A stretch of DNA of 64,000 nucleotides. Origin: Przewalskia tangutica. Its lineage: Eukaryota > Streptophyta > Magnoliopsida > Solanales > Solanaceae. This document shows positions 56,541-64,000 of this stretch, in pieces. The translations under genes and the position numbers were made by a program. The number at the start of each line of letters is the position of its first letter. The stretch's first letter is position 1. The notes below the pieces were generated by a model that saw only the letters and a list, made by a program, of their open reading frames with translations, had not been told where the DNA came from and made no database searches. The stretch covers positions 86,861,676 to 86,925,675 of the forward strand of contig CM056728.1 in assembly GCA_029844215.1 (NCBI GenBank), in the 5' to 3' direction.

Positions 56541-57270
56541 GCGCGGATGTTACGACTCACCTTCGGGATCGATGGTGGTTCATCACCTTACGTAGTTACG
56601 CGCCCAGAGCATGATTTGATTAGAGCAAAGGGAAAGTGAGCGATGAGTTACAGAGATATCTTCAGCCTTAAGAGACTTGTTTAGGTCGTTATGGTAGATA
56701 CATGTGGAGTGCTATATTCGGTTAGCATCGTGTAAGTTGTAATTAGAAAACATGGGTAGCTGAAAAGGGTAAGTCTGGGGACGAGAAAATGGAGAGCCTT
56801 AGAATTTATAACAGTTGGGACCTTGGATGCAAGGCCATCCTGAGTGGATGATTTTACGGTTGGTCTTTGTCGAAGTACTTGGTATGCGTGATATATATTG
56901 TGGGATAATTCCATGGGTGGTGTGAGATGGAAGTGGTAGCTTTCATGACGTGAACTGGTAAGATTGTTCCAGATCGGGGAACGAGAGTTTAGTACGAAGT
57001 GGGTCGGGTTGAGGCCATATCGCCAGTCAACCCGCAACCCGGAATGTGGTGGGGTCAGTTTGAGGTGGTCCCACTAGATGATAGGGTCACTAGGGTGTTA
57101 GGCCCAAGTTTAGGTAACCATCGTACGAGTTTATGGATGCGTTCGACCAGTAGTAGGGCCGATGGGGTCAGCCCATCTTGTCTTTTAGTCAGGACTGTTT
57201 ACTCGGCGGAGGGTTATGCGAGATGTTGTATATCAGGAAGGTTGTAAGGCTGCACGGGGTTCCTACTTTT
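56541..57270 (+). other. Element R: conserved non-coding block
   Basis: Between gag and integrase remnant, co-linear with 18750-19373 and inverted 1-480. Clean reference for this block, with landmarks GTGGGTCGGGTTGAGGCC (56999-57016) and AGATGTTGTATATC (57220-57233). No protease or reverse transcriptase text. Confidence 0.72.
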
Positions 57271-57274
57271 ATTT

Positions 57275-57750
57275 TTATGACAGGCAGTGGAGCCAGTTTA
57301 TGGCTATTTCTTTTTTTGGGAGGTTTTACCAGGCGGGGTTAGGAACTCAGGTGAGACTCAGTATTGCATTCACCCTCGGGCTGATGGACAAATAACGCGT
57401 TTTATCCAGACATTTGAGGATAGGTTACGGGCCGGTGTTTTGATTTCAGGGGTAGCTGTGAGGATTATTTGCCTCTTGTTGAGTGAGTATTATACTAGCT
57501 ACCATTTCAGTATTCGGATGGTGCCTTATGAAGCCTTGTATGGGCGGGAGTGTAGGTTGCCGGTCGATTGGTTCGATGTTGGCAAGGTTCAGATAGTTGG
57601 TCCATACTTGATTCAGCAGGATGTGGATAAGGTGAAGCTTATCCAGAAGAGGTTATTAGCAGATCAGAGTCAACAGAAGTCGTGCGGATAATCGGCGTCG
57701 ACACTTGGAGTTTAGGTTGACGGTGGGTCTTCTTGAAGGTACCACCCCGG
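57275..57750 (+). pseudogene. Element R: integrase C-terminal remnant
   Basis: Recognisable pieces: GTQVRLSIAF (near 57345), SIRMVPYEALYGRECRLPVD then WFDVGKVQIVGP and QQDVDKVKLIQKRLLA (57510-57665), then RRHLEF-like text. It corresponds to the last third of the integrase core; the frame is open from the shifted start to 57691. The tail beyond about 57745 is lost at the junction with LTR S. Confidence 0.85.
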
Positions 57751-57761
57751 ATGGGTGTGAC

Positions 57762-58997
57762 ATGTAAGAGAGAGACTTGAGAATTTGAAGTGTTTTTGTT
57801 AAAAAAGAAGGCATAGTATTGTCTTGGTTGATTCGAAAAGAAGGTATGGAAATTGCTTTGGTTTTCTTAAAAAGATAGTTACTCTATTTTTGATACTACG
57901 GGTATCGTGTGGCTTTTGTGAAAGAAATGGATCTTTTTGAAAGAGTTAAAATACGTAGTACCTTGGGGTTAACACCCAGATTCGTTGTAATAAAATGAAA
58001 GTCTATGGGTACGTTGAATTTGCCTGTGCTTGTTGAGATAGCCCTTGTTGTGCCAGTGTTTGATTTTGTGCTACCGAGTCCCTCGATGGAGGGCCGGCTA
58101 TCTATTTGATTGATGGACATACTGACACGTTGGGTGGCCCACGAGTATGCTTCCACAGTGGGTATTATCTTGTTATTTGTTTGGACATACTGACACGTTG
58201 GGTGGCCCACGGGTATGCTTCCACAGTGAGTATTATCTTGTTATTTGTTTGGACATACTGACACGTTGGGTGGCCCACGGGTATGCTTCACGCTGATTAT
58301 TATCTTGTTATCTCCTTTGGGCATACCGACACATGGATGGTCCACGTATGGGCCCACTAGGGCGGTTCGGGGCCATGCTTATACCGAGGTGAGATGCCGG
58401 GGCATGCGGCCATTGTGCGGGTTAAATTCCCGGGTTGTATTTGAGTGATGATTTTACGGGCATGAGTCCCTGACTTGACATGACTGCTACTATATATTGT
58501 GAACTGTAGTTTGGTTATCATACATGTCTCCTGTTTTATATAGACTATTATGATTTCATTTACGATTTTTCGCCACATACTTGGTACATGTTGTCTCGAC
58601 CTCCTTCGGGCTGCGTTCATGCCGCAGTTGAGGTACATAACTTGCGATCCGCACTCTTAGGATCGCTGTTCGTTCTCGAAAGCTCCATATCTCCTAAGCT
58701 TGTCACGTGGTACGCTCTCAAGTTGTAGACTTTTGTACATTCGGGGCATGGGCCCTGTCCGTCATTATTGTTATAAAATTCTTAAGTGCAGAGCATCAAG
58801 CCAGTGTGGTTTGTAAAGGATGTAACTGTTCAAGTTTTCATTTATGTACAAAAAGGTAACCGTTTGGGGTTAGCCTGTTTTCTTATTTCACTGTTTTTCT
58901 TTCATGAGTTCTTATTTCCGCTGATTTTCTCTGATGTTGTATCACTAGGGTGCCCGGGGTAAGTCACCAGTCGCGGGCCCGAGGTCGGGTCGTGACA
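57762..58997 (+). mobile_element. LTR S: 5'-truncated LTR (1.24 kb)
   Basis: Begins inside the AT-rich middle (AGAGAGAGACTTGAGAATTTG) without TG start, polypurine tract or promoter region, and ends GGGTCGTGACA. It carries a four-unit 68-bp array. A primer site and a second gag follow, so it lies between two internal regions as LTR2 does in Y. A deletion removed the end of integrase, the 3' UTR and over half of this LTR. Confidence 0.88.
58115..58360 (+). repeat. 68-bp tandem array in LTR S
   Basis: Units start at 58115, 58183, 58251 and 58319 (68-bp period); the last is diverged (GCATACCGACACATGGATGG). Same core as the 69-bp arrays in Q and P but four units instead of six. Confidence 0.92.
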
Positions 58998-59001
58998 AAA
59001 G

Positions 59002-59013
59002 TGGTATCAGAGC
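59002..59013 (+). other. Primer-binding site after LTR S
   Basis: Intact TGGTATCAGAGC. Confidence 0.92.
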
Positions 59014-59201
59014 AGTTAGTCCTCGGAAAGTGTCTACAGACCGTATCTAGTAGAGTCTTGATTATCGGTGTGTTGTGCACCACATCTATAATCAGGAGGC
59101 TATAAGATATTTAGGATTGGTTTCCATTCTTCTCACTCTGAGATCGTGCCTTAGAGCTGTTATAAGTTGGACTCCCTCTGACGTATTCTTTGTATACCAG
59201 T

Positions 59202-60380
59202 GATGCCTCCACGCAAGGCAACCAGAGCCCGTGGCAAGACAGCAGAGGAGTCGCGAGTAGAAGCGGCGGTCTCATCGAGACCACGGCACTGAGCCTCCAC
59301 CCCACAAAGAGGCGGAGAGGAGATGGGCTGAGAGATGGCCCGATTATTAGCCGAGGATCGTGGCGAGACACGAGGATAGGCCGGATCAGCAGCCTCGGCC
59401 CGAGTACCCGTGGTTCACCCGAGGTCAGATAGTTTGAGACTTCGGGATTTTCTGAGCTGCAGCCCACCTGCGTTCTACGGGTCGAGGCCTGAGGATGATC
59501 CGCAGGAGTTCATCCGACGATTCTGGATCGTGAGAGTGATCAAGGCTTCGAGACCGAGTCGGTGGTTTTGTTCCCATCCGCTGCGTGATCTGCAATGATC
59601 GGTTTGATTCATGGGAGCTGTCCCGGGGGGAGCATGCACCTCCAGCTGGTTGGGACGAGTTCTCAGAGGCATTTCTTGCACATTTCTTGCCTTCGCAGGT
59701 GAGGAGAGCCCGGGCAGATAGATTTTTGATGTTGAGGCAGAACGGGCGGACTGTTCGGGAATACAATGTAGAGTTTGACTCGTTGGCACGGTATGTCCCT
59801 GCTTTAGTGGCAGACATGGAGGATAGAGTGCACCGTTATGTCACCGGGCTCGATGATTATTTAGCGGAGGGGTGCACAGGAGTAGCTCTTCAGCCGGGCA
59901 TGGACATTGCCCGCATCCAGGCCTATGCGCAGCAGACTGAGGAACGTAGAGGTCGACGGAATAACCAAGATCAGCAGAAGAGGGCCAGGACGGCAGGGTC
60001 CTCTGGTGACCTTCGAGGCAGGCAGCCTCAGCAGCAGACTAGTTATGTGCCTCCGCCAGTATGGAGTGCTCCACCACAGTCTTCAGGACGTTCGGGAGAT
60101 TCAAGAGCAGGTCAGGGCTCCAAGGTTTCAGGTTTTGGGGAAACAGGGATGTTAGTCAGATGGGACCACCCCTATCTCGTTGTGGTCATTGTGGTAGGCT
60201 GCATGATGGGGAGTGTCGTGCTAGTATGGGAGTTTGTTTTACATGCGGCTAGCAGGGCCATTTTGCGAGAAATTGTCCAACCAAAGGTAGCGCGGATGTA
60301 GAAACTCAGCCTTCGGGATCAGTGACTGGTTCATCTCCTTCTTTTGTGCGTCGTGCAGGGAAGGAACATGATTAGAACGA
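59202..60380 (+). pseudogene. Second gag of the R/S tandem (best preserved gag)
   Basis: Starts MPPRKATRARGKTAEE at 59202. Pieces: VHPRSDSLRLRDFLSCSPP followed by YGSRPEDDPQEFI (59410-59510); then the longest open frame of the window (59585-60301), with DEFSEAFLAHFLPSQVRRAR, REYNVEFDSLARYVPALVAD and HRYVTGLDDYLAEGCTGVAL. The nucleocapsid CGHCGRLHDGEC and VCFTCG is in a second frame (60178-60250) and GHFARNCP in a third (near 60255-60280). Two or three frameshifts separate it from a working gene of about 390 codons. Confidence 0.88.
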
Positions 60381-60759
60381 CAAAAGGGAAAGTGAAGCAA
60401 TAGTTACAGGTATATTCTTAACCCTCTAGAGACTAGTAGGCATTGATGTTATGGTGATGTGTTAAGTGTTATGTTCGGATAGCTTGGTGTTAAAATGTGA
60501 TTTAGAAGCCTGGTTAGTGAAAAGGGTAAGTCTGGGGATGAGAAAATTTTGAACCTTAGAAATTATAACAATTGAAACCAAGATGTAAGGCCGTCTTGGG
60601 TAAAAGATTTACGGTTGGTCTTTGTCGAAGTACTTGGTATGCGTGAAATACATTGTGGGATAATTCCATAGGTAGTGTGTGATGGAAGTGGTAGCCTTCA
60701 TGACGTGGATTAGTAAGATGACCAAGTTTGGAGGTAGTGACTCCAAGGTTGGGGAAACT
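60381..60759 (+). other. Truncated internal region after second gag
   Basis: Conserved non-coding block as after the R gag (GGGATAATTCCATAGGTAG near 60658), which then passes at about 60712-60720 directly into ATGACCAAGTTTGGAGGTAG, text from the integrase tail (compare 29608-29626). The integrase core is therefore deleted. Element T interrupts it at 60759. Confidence 0.72.
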
Positions 60760-61564
60760 TGTCACGACCCGACCTCGGGCCCGCGACTGGTGCCTTACCC
60801 CGGGCACCCGAGTGATACAACATCAGAGAAAATCAGCGGAAACAAAAACTTAAACAGGAAATAAGATACAAGATAAGAAAACAGGTTAACCAAAACGGTC
60901 ACCTTCATGTATATACAATATAACCGAACAGTTACAATCCTTTACAAACCCTGCCCACAACAAGATTACTGCACTTAAGAATGTAACAACAACTATGACG
61001 GGACAGGGCCCCGCCATACCCCTGAATGTACAAGTACCTATAGTGACAGGGGACTATACCAAAAGATAAGCCTCCGGAGAAACGGAGCTTCCCAAACGCT
61101 GAACTGCGATCCTATGAGCGAGGATCAACAACTGGTGTACCTCTACCTGCGGCATGAACGCAGCCCCCCGAAGGAGGTCAGTACAACAGGTACCAAGTAT
61201 GTGAAACTGAAAATACTGTAATGAAATCACATTTCATCATTTTATAAAACCATTTCGCAATAAGTAAACAGTTAGGTCAAGTAAGGGGACGCATATCCCC
61301 AAAATGATCACTCACACATAACTATGGGTCTCACGCCCATAATATCAATCATGCCCGTGGAACTCATTCCTCACTGCCGGCAGTACATGATGTAAAACCA
61401 CACCCATATGTGAACCTGAACACTAGATCCTGCCTGCGTCATCAAACCGATCGGGCCAAGTAGAATAGCCAACTACCAGTCCGAAGGCTAGTCATATCCC
61501 TTCACGGGCAAGGTACGGAAGCCAACTACCAGTCAAAAAGCTAGCCACGCAATGCCGGCGAAGC

Positions 61565-61690
61565 AAGTATCTTAAGCTAACGTACAATAGCCTACCGTCT
61601 CACGAGATATGACCGTGGCAAGTATCTTAAGCTATCTACCAGAGCCTGCCGATACACGAGAAATGACCAGAACAAGTATCTAAAGTGTGC
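61565..61690 (-). repeat. 55-bp tandem repeat in T LTR
   Basis: Three starts of AAGTATCTTAAGCTA-type text at 61565, 61620 and 61674, period 54-55 bp. Confidence 0.85.
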
Positions 61691-61842
61691 CTGAACCACA
61701 TGTACAAATCAAGCCCGTGATCGCTCGTCACCGTGACAAGATTCATGGATTAGCGGTCCATGGACAAATAACATAATCCTCACAATGACCGCATGCCCCG
61801 ACATCTTACCTCGGTATAAGCATGTCCATGAAACCATCCTAC

Positions 61843-62030
61843 TGGACGCATACCCGTGGACCATCCATCGTGGTCGATGTCCAAAGGAAATAACAAGATA
61901 ATACTCAAAGTGGGCCGCGTACTCGTGGACCATCCAACGTGTCAAGATGTCCAAAAGAAATAACCAGATAATACTCAAAGTGGACGATACTCGTGGACCA
62001 TCCAACGTGTCGCATGTCCAAGCAATCAAT
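61843..62030 (-). repeat. 68-bp-class tandem array in T LTR
   Basis: Three diverged units marked by CGTGGACCATCCA (near 61856, 61926 and 61995) and ATGTCCAA; homologous to the arrays in Q, P and S. Confidence 0.85.
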
Positions 62031-63408
62031 CGATAATGCCCCTCCCGAGAGACACGGTGAGTACGAAACAAAACACTTGCACATCAAAGGCTATCACAAC
62101 AAGCATAGGCAAGTTCAACGATTTCATTTTATGTCAACAATCCGGTTTCAACCCCAAAATACTACATACTTTTATTCTTTCAAAAGACCTCTTTTTACGT
62201 AAAGCCACACGATACTAATACTGTAGTATCAAAAACACGTTTTCTTTTCAAACCAAATTACTTCACCTTCGTAAAAATCTTTACAAGACTTTTAAATCAA
62301 GTACTCTATACTTTTTTAAACCAAGTGCTTTTCTTTAAAAACAACATCAAGTATACTCTTTAAAACCCAAATAACTTACTCTTTTCAAAACAAGTAACCT
62401 ATACTTAAATCAAGTTACTTCTCCTTTTCCGAAATCAAGTTGTTTAGCTTTCAAAATCAAATCTTTCTTTTATCTTCATAAAGTCGTTATAACTAACTTC
62501 CCATAAAGCTATTATAACACTTTATGTTTTAAACAAACAAAATTCATTTCACACACGTACGTCTACCGTACTATATAGTTCACAACAATCATGCTCAAGA
62601 GTATAGGAAGAATCACATACCTTTTTAGCTTAAACCACAAGCCAAGTCAAGTATGCCGCGCGTAGAAGATCCACCTATAATAATCACAATATATCTATCA
62701 ATCTCTAGTTCCCTTCGTAGCATATTCGAAGTAAACAATTCCTTATTCTACGGAAAATTCGGCAGCACCTCCCCCCCGCAAACACATAAATAACCTCCCC
62801 CTAACAAGGCCTGCTACCAAGCCAACAACTCCAAGGGGATTACACGTCTAACCGGACGTGTTCAATTCTGCCTCACAATAATACTACACAAGTCTACTGT
62901 AAATACAGTCCAATGTAAATACAGTTCAATCCTTTATAATAATCCTTCCAATATATCTTATACTCAATTCTAAACTACTACAATATGTAATATCCAATTA
63001 CAATAGGGGGGACATAGATCATTACCTCGATAAGCCCAAAATTATCCAAGATATAAGTCGATCCTGAGCAACGTTTAGCTCCAAATCCTTGCGCTCCAAC
63101 CCGCTCCAAGCAACCCTTAGAAGTTTCTAAACAACTTCTCTAAACACTTCAACCAAGCTAGGAAGATTTTTCTAGGGTTTCATTTTGCGACTATTGGAAT
63201 AAAGTAGTATTCCGGGCTCCTAGTATTGAAATAACTTTGGAATACAACTAGGGATACTAGGCTAAGGTATTTGGGATTTATACTACAATACTCAAAGTAT
63301 TTTCTACTCAAGAGGGGGAGGGGGACGAAATCAACTACAAAGGGAGGGAAAATATTTTGCTTTGGAAAGCTTAAGTGTGGATGAAATGAAGTCTTGCACT
63401 TAAGGGGG

Positions 63409-63416
63409 TATTTATA
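63409..63416 (-). promoter_or_regulatory. TATA box of T LTR
   Basis: Minus-strand TATAAATA, about 170 bp from the G-box palindrome at 63582-63591. Confidence 0.7.
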
Positions 63417-63919
63417 GAGAATTCAAGGGCCAAGATTAATGCAAGTGTGTGGTGAGATTGGGGTACAAGTGTGGTGCCACAAGCCACTTGTCTAAGCAAG
63501 ACAAGTGGCTAGCCACATGGCAACAAAAATCGGCCACAAGCCAAGTGTCAAGCCATTTCGGCCAAGGCCACCTAAGGGGGTGACACGTGTCGCCCCCCTA
63601 CTCGTCCAAAATATTTCGTCTTCCGAAAATATCCAAAATACCGAAAATCTCAAAAACAAAGTGGGCCCCACAAAACCGTAAATTTCTCCCGTGGGCCCCA
63701 CGTGACCATTTCCGAAAATAAAATCTCATAATTCTAATATAATCCAAGAAGCCCAAATACCAAATCTGGGAATCCAATTCCCATCAACGAACCTTTTTCC
63801 TTCACAAAACCCGGAAACTTTTCCGTCGAAAAATCACATCTTTCTTTCTTTCCAAAATTTCTGTCGTATTCTCGTACGTACGTCCTCACATACATACCCT
63901 GGAACTACGGGGTATAACA

Positions 63920-64000
63920 TTCTTCCCCCCTTAGAAACATTCGTCCCGAATGTTCCTTCTAAGTCTCCAAACGTACTTGCGCCGGTATAGTCTCCACTAC
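63920..64000 (-). other. T polypurine tract, hairpin and internal 3' end
   Basis: Minus-strand AAGGGGGGAAGAA abuts the LTR. AACATTCG (63936-63943), loop TCC, CGAATGTT (63947-63954). The remaining 46 bases match the 3' untranslated end of Y (29883-29927, inverted), so T ends like the Y type. Confidence 0.85.

Larger units (their letters stand above)
60760..63919 (-). mobile_element. Element T: 3' LTR (3.16 kb)
   Basis: TGTCACGACCCG to GGGGTATAACA, followed on the right by a polypurine tract, so it is the 3' LTR of a minus element whose body lies beyond the window. Left flank AAACT (60755-60759) is the expected target duplication. It contains a 55-bp repeat (61565-61690), a three-unit 68-bp-class array (61843-62030), the ACGTACGTCTACCGTAC block (62555-62571), TATA box 63409-63416, G-box 63582-63591 and paired GTGGGGCCCAC sites (63660-63705). 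Confidence 0.92.

Overview
This window is nuclear plant DNA, most likely from a eudicot. The gag/pol style resembles elements common in Solanaceae and other asterids, but the species cannot be fixed from the sequence. I found no host gene, tRNA, rRNA or CRISPR array. Essentially all 64 kb is Ty3/gypsy LTR-retrotransposon sequence of the chromovirus Tekay/Del type, nested several levels deep, as in pericentromeric heterochromatin. Boundaries rest on TG...CA termini (TGTTATACC...GGGTCGTGACA), the tRNA-Met primer site TGGTATCAGAGC, the polypurine tract and five-base target-site duplications (TSDs). All were read by eye; no alignment was run.

Layout. 1-5485: minus-strand element Q (gag remnant plus complete 5' LTR), cut by the left edge. 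5486-5858: tail of a plus LTR (O). 5859-14306: plus LTR fragment P, interrupted by a minus solo LTR N1 (6662-13317, TSD CAAAG), itself interrupted by a plus solo LTR N2 (8378-11868, TSD AAAGG). 14320-15676 and 48267-49924: two halves of a minus LTR (Z), split by a 32.6-kb plus-strand compound Y (15682-48261, TSD TAACC). Y has the order LTR-internal-LTR-internal-LTR. A 9.7-kb minus element X (19518-29257) sits in its first internal region, and a sister X2 (38096-47804) sits in its third LTR. 49925-51881: Z pol remnants. 51882-60759: a second plus-strand tandem (R LTR, internal, truncated LTR S, internal). 60760-64000: 3' LTR (T) and start of another minus element running off the right edge.

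Two kinds of element share termini. X and X2 have about 2.4-kb LTRs and remnants of gag, protease, reverse transcriptase, RNase H, integrase and a chromodomain-like tail. Y, R/S and Q have LTRs up to about 3.4 kb, full of tandem repeats, and an internal region with only gag, a conserved non-coding block and the end of integrase. They look non-autonomous and could have been mobilised by X-like proteins.

No frame is intact. In about 22-47 kb and in shorter patches elsewhere, damage is concentrated at CAG/CTG and CG sites and recurs identically in independent copies, while islands between stay identical. This looks more like a consensus-sequence artefact at methylated cytosines than true decay, so the pseudogene calls there may partly reflect assembly quality.
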